NCBI GenBank assembly: GCA_003220685.1
Contig: QHTE01000086.1
Coordinates: 1-32,379, forward strand
Source: Candidatus Rokuibacteriota bacterium
GTDB taxonomy: Bacteria > Methylomirabilota > Methylomirabilia > Rokubacteriales > CSP1-6
Length of the DNA: 32,379 nucleotides
Direction of reading: 5' to 3'
Shown here: in pieces, positions 1-8,286 of the stretch
Numbering within the stretch: position 1 is the first letter of the stretch
How the letters are laid out: each line of letters opens with the position of its first letter
Notes under the pieces: generated by a model
Seen by the model: the letters and a program-made list of their open reading frames with translations, nothing else
Database searches by the model: none
Told to the model about the DNA's origin: nothing
Made by a program: the position numbers and the translations under genes

Positions 1-303
1 ACCGCCGAGATCCATCCCGAGACGGCCGCGGGATACGGAATCAGGGGAGGCCAGTGGATCGTCGTGGAGACGCCGAGCGGTCGCGTTCGCGCTCAAGCGC
101 AGATCAGCGACGCCATTCTGCCTGGCGTGGTCTGCTGCTCGCACGGCTGGTGGGAGGCGTGCTACGAGCTGGGCCTGCCCGGCTTCGATCCTTTCAGCGA
201 CGCGGGCGCCAACCAGAACCTGCTCGTGCTGAACGACGTGCACGATCCGGTCAGCGGCGGCACGCCGCACCGATCGACGCTCTGCCGCGTTCAGCCCCTC
301 TGA
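1..303 (+). CDS. Molybdopterin oxidoreductase, C-terminal fragment (5' end outside window)
   Basis: The frame is open from base 1 and encodes about 100 residues, ending in a TGA at 301-303. The opening HPETAAGYGI, then GGQWIVVETPSG and later DAILPGVV, match the molybdopterin-dinucleotide-binding beta-barrel domain that closes the large subunit of DMSO-reductase-family enzymes. The tail DPVSGGTPHRSTLCRV is also typical: G-x-P-x-R-x-x-x-C-R contacts the cofactor. The active-site ligand of molybdenum and the iron-sulfur motif lie upstream, outside the window, so the substrate (formate, nitrate, thiosulfate or other) cannot be told. I infer a bis-MGD oxidoreductase from this domain alone. Confidence 0.85.
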   Translation, partial: TAEIHPETAAGYGIRGGQWIVVETPSGRVRAQAQISDAILPGVVCCSHGWWEACYELGLPGFDPFSDAGANQNLLVLNDVHDPVSGGTPHRSTLCRVQPL

Positions 304-437
304 GCCGAATCAGCTGAGGTGAGGACGGGATGGGTCGTCGCGTCGTCTCCGCCCGTGTAGCTCACGGACGCCAGCCGTCCTCTTTCGATCGCCACGGGGG
401 AAGAGTACACTGCCGGCAACCCATGGAGGTAGCGGCC

Positions 438-1466
438 ATGATCGACATGCATGCTCACTGGAGACCCGCCGAGCTCGCCGACGCTCTGCGCGCCCGCACC
501 AGGGAACCGCGCATCCTACGCAACCAGGACGGAGTCGAGGTGCTGAAGTCGCCGCGGATGAACGAAGAGCCGCTCGCCGGGGCCTTCGATCGCGTCGATT
601 TCCATCTCGATCGGATGGACCGCCAGGCGGTCCGGATGAGCGTGCTGTCACTCCTCGGTTCGTTCTGCTGGATCGAATCCCAGCCCCTGGAAGTCTCCGC
701 GCCGCTGTGCCGGGTCGTGAACGACCGGCTTTCCGCTATTTGCCAGGAGCATCCCGGCCGCTTCGCCGCCTACGCCGCGCTGCCCCTGACGGACATTTCC
801 GCCGCGGCCGCCGAGCTCGAACGAACGCTCGAGCTGCCGGGCATGATCGGCGCGCAGCTTCCGGGCAACGCCTTCCTCACGCGCAGCGATGCCGAAGCGA
901 TGCGTCCACTGCTGGAAGTCGGGAACCACCACCGCGCGGTACTCTTCGTCCACCACGGCCCTCGGCCGGGCGATGCGTTCCCCAAGGTCGCGGGCGACAC
1001 GGACAACGCGCGCCGCCGCAACGGCACGCTCGACATGCAGGCGAGCCTGTCTTCGGTGATGGTGACGCTGTCTCTCACCGACTACCTCGCGTCCTACCCC
1101 GACGTAATGATTCACGTCCACAATCTGGGCGGCAACATTCCCTACGAGGTCGAGCGCATGGACCATCGCTGTCTGCTCGACACGCCGAATGAGGAGTTGC
1201 CGTCATCGCGGTTTCGGAAGGCGACGGTGTACGTGGACTGCAACTCGTTCGGTCCGCGCGCGATCGAAGCGGCCGTGAGGCTGTACGGCGCCGATCGCAT
1301 CGTCTGCGGCACCGACGGCACCGAGTTCGGCTGCGACTGGACCCGGGAGGCGCTCGCCGAAGCTCAGATCGGCGAGGAGGCGCGCGAGCAGATCCTGAAC
1401 GGCAACGCCGCCGCGATCCTCGCTCGCGTCGCGAGGAACGCGCAGCGCGAAAGCGCCGCCGTCTAG
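438..1466 (+). CDS. Amidohydrolase-2 family protein (ACMSD-like metal-dependent decarboxylase/hydrolase)
   Basis: 342 residues. I chose the ATG at 438 because GGAGG lies at 425-429 and the protein then opens directly with MIDMHAHW, the first metal-binding strand of the TIM barrel (His5, His7). Further family marks are FVHHGPRPG in the middle (third metal His), MIHVHNLGG (fourth His region), and CGTDGTEF near the C-terminus, which carries the catalytic Asp. The family includes 2-amino-3-carboxymuconate-semialdehyde decarboxylase and related (de)carboxylases of aromatic ring-cleavage products, and also some hydrolases. The substrate cannot be read from sequence. It stands alone between the molybdenum enzyme and hyuA and is the first of four proteins of this superfamily in the window. 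Confidence 0.88.
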   Translation: MIDMHAHWRPAELADALRARTREPRILRNQDGVEVLKSPRMNEEPLAGAFDRVDFHLDRMDRQAVRMSVLSLLGSFCWIESQPLEVSAPLCRVVNDRLSAICQEHPGRFAAYAALPLTDISAAAAELERTLELPGMIGAQLPGNAFLTRSDAEAMRPLLEVGNHHRAVLFVHHGPRPGDAFPKVAGDTDNARRRNGTLDMQASLSSVMVTLSLTDYLASYPDVMIHVHNLGGNIPYEVERMDHRCLLDTPNEELPSSRFRKATVYVDCNSFGPRAIEAAVRLYGADRIVCGTDGTEFGCDWTREALAEAQIGEEAREQILNGNAAAILARVARNAQRESAAV

Positions 1467-1925
1467 TCCTCGGGCGTCCCGGCGCAGCCCACGCGTCAGG
1501 CTTGGGGGCGGACGAGACGGAGTCCACGCCCGAGATCCCCGGCCGGCTCCAGTTTCTGCATCTAACGGGAGCCACTGCCGCGCCATTCGGTCATGGCGCC
1601 AGACCAACCCGGCGTGGGCGTCTCATCCGCCCCTATCACCAGTCTATCCCTCGCGTCACCACCCCGGTCAGGATCCCGACAAGACGGCCGCGCCGACCAT
1701 AGGTCCCTCCCACCGCGGGTGGCAAAGGAGAACAGAACGCGGGGAACGGCGATCAGCGCACGGCGGTGCGCGGGCCAACGTCGCCACAGATCGCCTGCTG
1801 GCGGAGCACGGTGGGACGGGCGACGATAGGACGCGGGATCGGCAGGGTCAAGCCTGTCGATATCGCGCCCGGGGGCCCGCCGGGGTCGGAGGCTGTGGTA
1901 CCGTGGGCGAGCCCAGGAGGGCAGC
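1467..1925. other. 459-base intergenic region without a convincing gene
   Basis: Several short frames cross this stretch, but they are Arg/Pro/Ser-rich, have no ribosome site and match no family I recognise. I see no tRNA, strong terminator or direct repeat. The last bases carry AGGAGGG (1915-1921), the ribosome site of hyuA, so the hyuAB promoter probably lies in this region, although no clear -35/-10 pair stands out. Confidence 0.5.
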
Positions 1926-3965
1926 GTGCAGATCGGCCTCGACATCGGCGGCACGTTCACCGACATCGTGGCGCTCGACCGCGATGGGCGACTCGCGCTC
2001 ACGAAGGTGCCGAGCACGCCGAAGGACCTGCTCGAGGGCATCGGTGCCGCCACGCGCCGCATCCTCGGCATCGCCGGCGCTAAGCCTGGCGACGTCGAAC
2101 GCTTCATCCACGGCACCACCGTGGCCACCAACGCGATCCTCGAGCAGAAAGGCGCGGTCACGGCCGTCCTCACCACCGCGGGCTTCGAGGATGTGCTCGA
2201 GCTCGGGCGGATGAAGCGCTCGCGCATGTACGACCTCGCGATGGATCCTGAGACCCCGACGTTCCTGGCGCCGCGGCGGCGGCGCGTCGGCGTGCGCGAG
2301 CGGCGGGACGCGAAGGGCCGCGTGCTCGTCCCGCTCCACGAGGACGACGTGCGCGAGTCGGTGCTGGCGCTCCGCGCACAAGGGGTCTCGGCCATCGCGG
2401 TGTGCTATCTGTTCTCGTTCGTCAATCCCGTCCACGAGCAGCGCACGCGGGAGATCGTCGCGGCGCTGGCGCCGGAGATCAGCGTGTCGCTCTCGTCGGA
2501 GGTGGATCCGACCTTCCGCGAATACGAGCGTCTCTGCGTGACGGCCTTCGACGCCTATCTCGGCCCCGTGGTGAAGCGCTATCTGGCCGGGCTCGCCGAC
2601 ACGTTGCGCGTCCTCGGCGTGGGCGCGCCGCCGCTCATCATGCGGTCGCGCGGCGGCATCGTGTCCGCGGCGCTGGCGGCGCGGCAGCCGGTGACGCTGT
2701 TCCTCTCCGGTCCTGCGGGCGGCGTGATCGGCGCCCGCTTCGCCGCCGAGTGCTCAGGCGTCCGCGACTTCGTCTCCCTCGACATGGGCGGTACCAGCAA
2801 CGACGTGGGAGTGGTACGCGACGGGGCACCGCTGCTCGTCGGTGAGGGATCGATCGGTCCGTATCCCGTGCGCACGCCGATGGTCGACGTGAACACCATC
2901 GGCGCCGGCGGCGGCAGCATCGCATGGATCGACGCCGCCGGCGGGCTGCGCGTGGGTCCGCGCAGCGCCGGCGCCGAGCCCGGCCCAGCCTGCTACGGCC
3001 GCGGCGGCGACGAGGCGACCGTGACGGATGCCAGCGTGGTCCTCGGCTACCTGAACCCGGCTCGCTTCGCGGGCGGCGTGATGGCGCTCGACGTGGCGGC
3101 GGCCGAGCGCGCCGTCGCCGCGATCGGCCAGCGGCTCGGCGTGGATCGGGTCGCGGCCGCCGCCGGGATCCACCGCGTGGTGAACGCCCGCATCGCCGAT
3201 CAGATCCGTCTCGTCACCATCAAGCGCGGCTACGACCCGCGCCAGTTCTCGCTGGTGGTGCTGGGTGGCGCGGGGCCGGTGCACGGCGCCGCGCTCGCCG
3301 CCGAGATGGGGATGGCCGAGGTGCTCGTGCCCGAGGCGCCGGGCGTGCTCGCGGCGTTCGGTCTTCTCGCGGCGGCGATCGAGCACCACCACGCGCGGAC
3401 CCTGCAGACCCGCACCGACGTCGCCGATCTGGGCGACGTCAACGCCTGCCTGGCGGACCTCGACGGCGCCGGCCGCGCGCGCATGCGCGAGGAAGGCGCG
3501 CCAGCGCGCGAGGTGCGCGTCGCCTACGCGGCCGACATGCGCTACGTCGGGCAGGCGTACGAGCTGGAGGTGCCGATCGCCGCGCCGCTCACGCGCGAGC
3601 GCGTGGCCGAGATCGTCGCCGCGTTCCACGCCACGCACGAGCGGATCTACGGCTACGCTCGACCGCAGCAGCTCGTGGAGTTCGTGAACTTCCGGGCGGT
3701 GCACACGTATCCACTGCCGCGGCCCGTGGTGAGGCCAGCGGCGCGGGCGAGCGGGACGCTGGGCGACGCCCGCATCGGCGAGCGCCGCGCGTACTTCGGC
3801 GGCTACGTGCCGACCATGCTTTACGAGCGGGCGCGGCTGCCACTCGGCGCGCGCCTGGCCGGACCGGCCGTCGTCGAGCAGGACGACACGACCACCGTGA
3901 TCCCGCCCGGCATGACCGCCCTGGTCGACGACGCGGGCAACCTGCGCCTGCGGAGAGACGGATGA
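1926..3965 (+). CDS. hyuA: Hydantoinase/oxoprolinase subunit A (HyuA family)
   Basis: 679 residues from a GTG start at 1926, with AGGAGGG just upstream at 1915-1921. The N-terminus LDIGGTFTDIVALD is the phosphate-binding loop of the ASKHA ATPase fold (Hydant_A_N, about residues 2-180). The central hydantoinase A domain (about 200-490) holds SLDMGGTSNDVGVV and GAGGGSIAW, and a C-terminal domain follows. The family hydrolyses or carboxylates small cyclic amides and ketones at the cost of ATP: N-methylhydantoin, 5-oxoproline, caprolactam or acetone. It works as a complex with HyuB, whose start overlaps this stop by ATGA (3962-3965), so the two are translationally coupled. The exact substrate is unknown. 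Confidence 0.93.
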   Translation: MQIGLDIGGTFTDIVALDRDGRLALTKVPSTPKDLLEGIGAATRRILGIAGAKPGDVERFIHGTTVATNAILEQKGAVTAVLTTAGFEDVLELGRMKRSRMYDLAMDPETPTFLAPRRRRVGVRERRDAKGRVLVPLHEDDVRESVLALRAQGVSAIAVCYLFSFVNPVHEQRTREIVAALAPEISVSLSSEVDPTFREYERLCVTAFDAYLGPVVKRYLAGLADTLRVLGVGAPPLIMRSRGGIVSAALAARQPVTLFLSGPAGGVIGARFAAECSGVRDFVSLDMGGTSNDVGVVRDGAPLLVGEGSIGPYPVRTPMVDVNTIGAGGGSIAWIDAAGGLRVGPRSAGAEPGPACYGRGGDEATVTDASVVLGYLNPARFAGGVMALDVAAAERAVAAIGQRLGVDRVAAAAGIHRVVNARIADQIRLVTIKRGYDPRQFSLVVLGGAGPVHGAALAAEMGMAEVLVPEAPGVLAAFGLLAAAIEHHHARTLQTRTDVADLGDVNACLADLDGAGRARMREEGAPAREVRVAYAADMRYVGQAYELEVPIAAPLTRERVAEIVAAFHATHERIYGYARPQQLVEFVNFRAVHTYPLPRPVVRPAARASGTLGDARIGERRAYFGGYVPTMLYERARLPLGARLAGPAVVEQDDTTTVIPPGMTALVDDAGNLRLRRDG

Positions 3966-5698
3966 CGATCGACCCCATCCTCCTCGAGGTGCTGCGCAAC
4001 CGTCTCGACGCCATCGCCGACGAGATGGAGCTCACGCTCCTCAAGAGCGCGGCCTCGCCCATCGTGAAGGAGGGCCTCGACGCGTCCGCCGCGCTCTTCA
4101 ACACCAGGGGCGAGACGATCGCCCAGGCCGCGGCGATCCCCATCCACCTCGGCGCGTTGCAGTTCGCGGCGCAGCGCATCGTGCGCGCGTTTCCGCCGGA
4201 GCGCATGCGGGAGGGCGACGCGTTCCTGCTGAACGACCCCTACGACGGCGGCACGCACCTGCCGGACATCACGCTCGCGATGCCGGTCTTCGCCGACGGC
4301 CGCGCAGTGGCCATGGCGTGCACGATGTGTCACCACCAGGACGTCGGCGGCCGCACCCCGGGCAGCGTGCCGACGGATGCCACCGAGCTCTACCAGGAGG
4401 GCGTCATCATCCCGCCCACCCATCTCTTCCGCGCCGGCGAGCTGGACGAGAACGTCTTCCGCCTCCTCACGCGTAACGTGCGCTTGCCGGACGTGTTCAC
4501 CGGGGACCTCATGGCGCAGATGGCGGCCGGGCGGCTCGGCGGGCTGCGGCTGCGCGAGCTGGTCGCCGCCCACGGTACCTCGACCGTGGCCGCGTACATC
4601 GAGGAGCTGCTCGACCGGGCCGAGCGACTCACGCGCCGCCAGATCGAGGCCATCCCCGACGGCGACTACGGGTTCGAGGACTGGCTGGACGACGACGGCG
4701 TGAGCATCGGCCAGCCCGTGAAGATCGCGGTGACGCTGCGGGTGCGCGGCTCGTCGATGACGTTCGACTTCACGGGCAGCGACCCGCAGGTGCGAGGTCC
4801 CTTCAACTCGGTGCCTGCCTCGACGATGTCGGCCGTGTACTACGCGGTGCGCGCGATCTCCGACGCCTCCATTCCGAACAACGGCGGCTGCTTCCGCGCG
4901 GTGGACGCCGTGCTGCCGGAGGGGACGATCGTGAACCCGCGACCGCCGGCGCCGGTGAGCTGCCGGACGGCCACCATCAAGCGCATCGCCGACACGATCC
5001 TCGGCGCGCTGGTGGGCGCGCTCCCCGGCAAGATGCCGGCGGCGAGCTCCGGCACGCTGCTGGTGATGGCGTTCGGCGGCCACGACCCGGAGTCCGGCCG
5101 CCCGTTCGTGGCCAGTGAGCTGGCCGCGGGTGGCATGGGAGCGCGTCCCGACAAGGATGGAATCGACGTCATCGAGACCGACGTCTCGAACTGTATGAAC
5201 ATCCCCGTCGAGTCGGTCGAGATGAACTTCCCGCTCCGCATCCCACGTGCGCGGCTGTGGCGCGACTCGGGCGGGGCCGGGCGCTTCCGCGGCGGCCTGG
5301 GCCTGGAGAAGGTGTTCGAGGCGACGACGACCGATGTGATGGTCTCCCACCGCGGCGAGCGCTTCGGCTCGTCGCCCTGGGGCCTCGAGGGCGGTGCGCC
5401 GGCCGCCCGCGCGCACGCGTACATCCTGAGGGCGGACGGCACACGCGAGACGCTGCCCTCCAAGAAGATGATCGTTCTCCATCCGGGCGACCAGCTGTGG
5501 GAGTACATCGCGGGCGGCGCCGGCTACGGCGACCCACTGGAGCGCGACCCCGCGGCCGTGTGCGCCGACGTGCTGGACGGCAAGGTCTCGCCGGCGCTGG
5601 CGCTCGAGGCGTTCGGCGTCGTGCTGACGCCGGACGGCGTCGCCGTGGACGACGTGAAGACGAAGGAGGCGCGCGAGCGGCGACGCGGAGCCGTCTAG
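3962..5698 (+). CDS. hyuB: Hydantoinase/oxoprolinase subunit B (HyuB family)
   Basis: 578 residues from the ATG at 3962, overlapping hyuA by four bases. It opens with the family pattern DPILLEVLRNRLDAIADEM and holds AFLLNDPYDGGTHLPDIT, CHHQDVGGRTPGS, FTGSDPQVRGPFNS and a C-terminal HRGERFGSSPWGLEGG. These include the metal-binding Asp and His residues of hydantoinase B, caprolactamase beta and acetone carboxylase alpha subunits. Length is normal for a stand-alone B subunit (about 520-600). In the family this subunit completes hydrolysis or carboxylation of the substrate phosphorylated by A. Cyclic-amide chemistry fits the cyclic amidohydrolase and amidase genes downstream at 8838-11866. Confidence 0.93.
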   Translation: MTIDPILLEVLRNRLDAIADEMELTLLKSAASPIVKEGLDASAALFNTRGETIAQAAAIPIHLGALQFAAQRIVRAFPPERMREGDAFLLNDPYDGGTHLPDITLAMPVFADGRAVAMACTMCHHQDVGGRTPGSVPTDATELYQEGVIIPPTHLFRAGELDENVFRLLTRNVRLPDVFTGDLMAQMAAGRLGGLRLRELVAAHGTSTVAAYIEELLDRAERLTRRQIEAIPDGDYGFEDWLDDDGVSIGQPVKIAVTLRVRGSSMTFDFTGSDPQVRGPFNSVPASTMSAVYYAVRAISDASIPNNGGCFRAVDAVLPEGTIVNPRPPAPVSCRTATIKRIADTILGALVGALPGKMPAASSGTLLVMAFGGHDPESGRPFVASELAAGGMGARPDKDGIDVIETDVSNCMNIPVESVEMNFPLRIPRARLWRDSGGAGRFRGGLGLEKVFEATTTDVMVSHRGERFGSSPWGLEGGAPAARAHAYILRADGTRETLPSKKMIVLHPGDQLWEYIAGGAGYGDPLERDPAAVCADVLDGKVSPALALEAFGVVLTPDGVAVDDVKTKEARERRRGAV

Positions 5699-5705
5699 CT
5701 GTGTG

Positions 5706-6143
5706 CTACTTCTTCGCCGCCAGCACGTCGCGAATCCCCCGCAAGGCCAGCGCATAGCCGGCGATTCCGAAGCCGGCTACGACGCTCTGGCTGACCGCGG
5801 CGGTCTGGGAGGCGGGACCGCGCCGGATCGGGTTGGAGATGTGCACCTCCGTCGTCGGGAACTTGACCTGCGAGATGGCCGCAACGAGGGCCGGGTAGCC
5901 GGTGCCGAACGCTGCGGGATTGAAGATCGCGGCATCGAAGCCCTGATCGTTGGCGGCATAGAGCCTGTTGACGATCTCGCCCTCGACGTTCGAGTGGAAG
6001 ATCTCGACCTCCACGCCGAGCTCCTTAGCATAGCCGCGGATACGCTCGTCGTATTCGGGCAGCGTCATGGGCCCGAAGATGTCGAGCTGGACCTTGCCGC
6101 GCATATTCATGCCTGCACCGTGGACCACCAGGATCTTGGGCAT
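5706..6143 (-). CDS. Type II 3-dehydroquinate dehydratase-like protein lacking key catalytic residues
   Basis: 145 residues, the usual length of AroQ, with the ribosome site ACGGAGG before the ATG at 6143. The fold pattern is clear: KILVVHGAGMN, FHSNVEGEIVNRLY, FNPAAF, EVHISN and GFGIAGYALALRG align without gaps to type II dehydroquinases. However, the catalytic Tyr of the IYG motif is Phe23, the lid Arg of REP is Val18, the catalytic His of THTS is Thr81, and the Arg of the REEFR segment is Ser112. Asn75, His101 and Ser103 remain. It is therefore unlikely to dehydrate 3-dehydroquinate, and I infer a different substrate. It is last in an operon with an LLM flavin enzyme and an SMP-30 protein, which points to catabolism rather than aromatic amino acid synthesis. 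Confidence 0.82.
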   Translation of the reverse strand: MPKILVVHGAGMNMRGKVQLDIFGPMTLPEYDERIRGYAKELGVEVEIFHSNVEGEIVNRLYAANDQGFDAAIFNPAAFGTGYPALVAAISQVKFPTTEVHISNPIRRGPASQTAAVSQSVVAGFGIAGYALALRGIRDVLAAKK

Positions 6144-6170
6144 GTGTTCCTCCGTAGTGGGAATGGTGCG

Positions 6171-7085
6171 TCAGCCCAGAAGCGTCCCCCGCGTCTTCGT
6201 CGGCATCCGGTAGACGCTGGTGCGGGCCGTGAAGAAGAGCACGGTCCCGTCCTCGCCCCAGGCCAGGTTCGCCGGCAGCTCCGGCAGCACGATCCGCCCG
6301 AGCAGCGTGCCGTCGGCCCGGCACACCCAGACGCCGCCCGGCCCGGTGCAGAACACGTTGCCGTGCACGTCCACCTTGAGCCCGTCGGGCACCCCGGGGT
6401 CCGGCGAGGCCATGTCCAGCAGAATGCGGCTGCCGGTCAGCGTGCCGTCCGACCGCACGTCGAACGCCCGGATGTGCTTGTGGGCTGAGTCGTCGATGTA
6501 GAGCACCGACTCGTCGGGCGAGAAGGCCAGGCCGTTCGGCAGCGCGAAGTCGTCGACGAGCAGGTGGAGAGTCCCGTCGGGAGTGATCCGGTAGACGCCC
6601 TGACACGGTTGCTCCTTGCCCTCGATCGGTTGGGTCCACCACCCCGCCGGTCGCACCGTTCCCGGCGGGACGGGCCGGACCGCGTAGGGCGGGTCCGTGA
6701 AGTAGATGGAGCCGTCGGACTTCACGACGATGTCGTTGGGGCTGTTGAGCCGCTTACCCTCAAAGCGCTCGGCCAGCATCGAGCGCGCGCCGTCGTCGCT
6801 GACCCGCGTCACGCGGCGGCCGTCGTGCTCCGCCGCCAGAACGCGCCTCTGGCGGTCCAGCGTGAGGCCGTTGGACATGCCCGTGGCGTACGTCGTCAGC
6901 TCGGGCCCCTCGGGCAACCGCCGCCAGCGCACGATGCGCTTGTTGGGAATGTCGCTGAACAGCAGCGCTCCGCCGCGCCAGACCGGGCCTTCGGTGAACG
7001 TGAGTCCGCCGGCAATGCGATCGATCGGTGCGTCGGGAGCGACGAGATCGTGGAGACGAGGATCGCGGGTTTCGAGTGGTGCCAT
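6171..7085 (-). CDS. SMP-30/gluconolactonase/LRE family protein
   Basis: 304 residues. The ATG at 7085 follows the stop of the LLM gene by three bases, with GGAG at the gene junction as ribosome site. The sequence shows the six-bladed propeller pattern of SMP-30 lactonases: GLTFTEGPVW (metal-binding Glu), FSDIPNKRIVRW, GMSNGLTLDRQ, LNSPNDIVVKSDGSIYFTDPPY (metal-binding Asn), and PNGLAFSPDESVLYIDDS (metal-binding Asn and Asp). No signal peptide is visible. The family hydrolyses sugar lactones or similar cyclic esters. In this operon it could open a lactone made by the flavin monooxygenase-like protein encoded upstream; that link is inference. Confidence 0.88.
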   Translation of the reverse strand: MAPLETRDPRLHDLVAPDAPIDRIAGGLTFTEGPVWRGGALLFSDIPNKRIVRWRRLPEGPELTTYATGMSNGLTLDRQRRVLAAEHDGRRVTRVSDDGARSMLAERFEGKRLNSPNDIVVKSDGSIYFTDPPYAVRPVPPGTVRPAGWWTQPIEGKEQPCQGVYRITPDGTLHLLVDDFALPNGLAFSPDESVLYIDDSAHKHIRAFDVRSDGTLTGSRILLDMASPDPGVPDGLKVDVHGNVFCTGPGGVWVCRADGTLLGRIVLPELPANLAWGEDGTVLFFTARTSVYRMPTKTRGTLLG

Positions 7086-7088
7086 GGG

Positions 7089-8150
7089 TCACTCCGCCGC
7101 CACGTGCTCGACCGGACCGAGCGCCTTGTCGATCCTCGGCTTGACCTCACCGATCATCAGCTCCATCGAGCGCATCGCCGCCGCGTGCGGCGTGTCGCCG
7201 ACCTTGAACGAGAAGCACACGTGCGCGGGCTTGGTTGCGTGGATCTCGGCGACGAGCTTCTCGGCCACGGTCTCGACGTCGCCGATCAACAGGTTGCCGT
7301 AGATGGTCTCGAGCGGCGGCTCGTCGGGGAACGGCACATCGACCAGGACGGTCCCCTGCATGACCTCCTGCCGGCGCCGGAGGCTCGACGCGAGCCGCGA
7401 CTGATAACGCGCGTTCTCAGCGAAGCGCATCCCTTCCTCACGGCTGTCGGTGATGTGCGCGAAGCGGTTCAGCGTGACATGTGCCCGTGACAGCGGCACC
7501 CTCTCGGCGGCGAAGGCGGCGACGATGTCGGCATACTGCTCGGCCAGCAGCTGGGTGCCGCCCACCCGGCCCGACGTCAGCACCCGATAGCCGTGCCGCG
7601 CGGCCGCGCGGAACATCGCCTGCGTGTGGCCGGCGACGTAGATCGGCAGCGGGTTCTGCAGCGGGCGGGCCGGGATGTGAGTTTCCGGCATCTGGTAGTG
7701 CTTACCGTGATAGCTGAAGAAGTCCCGACTGAAGGCCAGGTCGAGGATGTCGCAGAACTCGTCGGTCATCTCGAGGTTCCGGGCGATGTCGACGCCGAAC
7801 CGCTCGAATTCGTAGGGCTGATACCCGGCGCCGATGCCGAGCATCAGCCGGCCGTTCGACAGCGCGTCGGCGGTGGCGATCTCGGCGGCCAGCCGAGCCG
7901 GGTTGTACAACGGTAAGACCACGACGGCCGTGCCGAGCCGGATCCGCTTCGTGATCGAGGCGCAATGCGCCACCATCATCAAGGGCGACGCGCACAGGCA
8001 ATAGTTCGAGAAATGGTGCTCGGCGAACCAGGCGATCGTGTAGCCGAGCGCGTCGGCCAGCCTCGTCTGCTCGGCGACTTCGCCAAATACGCGCGCGGTG
8101 GGCTTGTCTGGCTGGCGCGCCCCCATCAGATTGAAGATCCCGAAATCCAT
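7089..8150 (-). CDS. LLM-class flavin-dependent oxidoreductase
   Basis: 353 residues, ATG at 8150 with GAGGATGAGG ahead of it. The protein is a bacterial-luciferase-like TIM barrel: MDFGIFNLMG at the start, WFAEHHFSNY, RIRLGTAVVVLPLYNPARLAAEIA and SNGRLMLGIGAGY are the classic FMN- and substrate-binding segments. Members are FMNH2- or F420-dependent monooxygenases and dehydrogenases acting on many small molecules. It is first in the minus-strand operon with the SMP-30 protein and the AroQ-like protein, with three-base spacing to the former. The substrate cannot be told. A second, divergent LLM protein lies at 27600-28601. Confidence 0.9.
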   Translation of the reverse strand: MDFGIFNLMGARQPDKPTARVFGEVAEQTRLADALGYTIAWFAEHHFSNYCLCASPLMMVAHCASITKRIRLGTAVVVLPLYNPARLAAEIATADALSNGRLMLGIGAGYQPYEFERFGVDIARNLEMTDEFCDILDLAFSRDFFSYHGKHYQMPETHIPARPLQNPLPIYVAGHTQAMFRAAARHGYRVLTSGRVGGTQLLAEQYADIVAAFAAERVPLSRAHVTLNRFAHITDSREEGMRFAENARYQSRLASSLRRRQEVMQGTVLVDVPFPDEPPLETIYGNLLIGDVETVAEKLVAEIHATKPAHVCFSFKVGDTPHAAAMRSMELMIGEVKPRIDKALGPVEHVAAE

Positions 8151-8286
8151 CGCCTCATCCTCCGCGTGAGCTCACGCCATCGAGTTCTGGTCACCGCATC
8201 GAGCGGAGGCAACTTTAGCACTCTCCAGGCATCGTCGCCGGCCTGCTCGCCCGACGGCGGGTGGCATATACTCCCGGGAGACGGCG

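Noticed and set aside
2924..5698. A 924-codon continuous frame beginning inside hyuA
   Set aside because: Its first third is Arg/Ala/Gly-rich out-of-frame reading of hyuA; only the part from 3962 is the real hyuB, with its own ATG overlapping the hyuA stop.
3821..5755. Long minus-strand open frame of 644 codons opposite hyuB
   Set aside because: Arg/His/Val-rich composition with no domain, no ribosome site, and fully antisense to a strongly recognisable gene; an effect of high GC.
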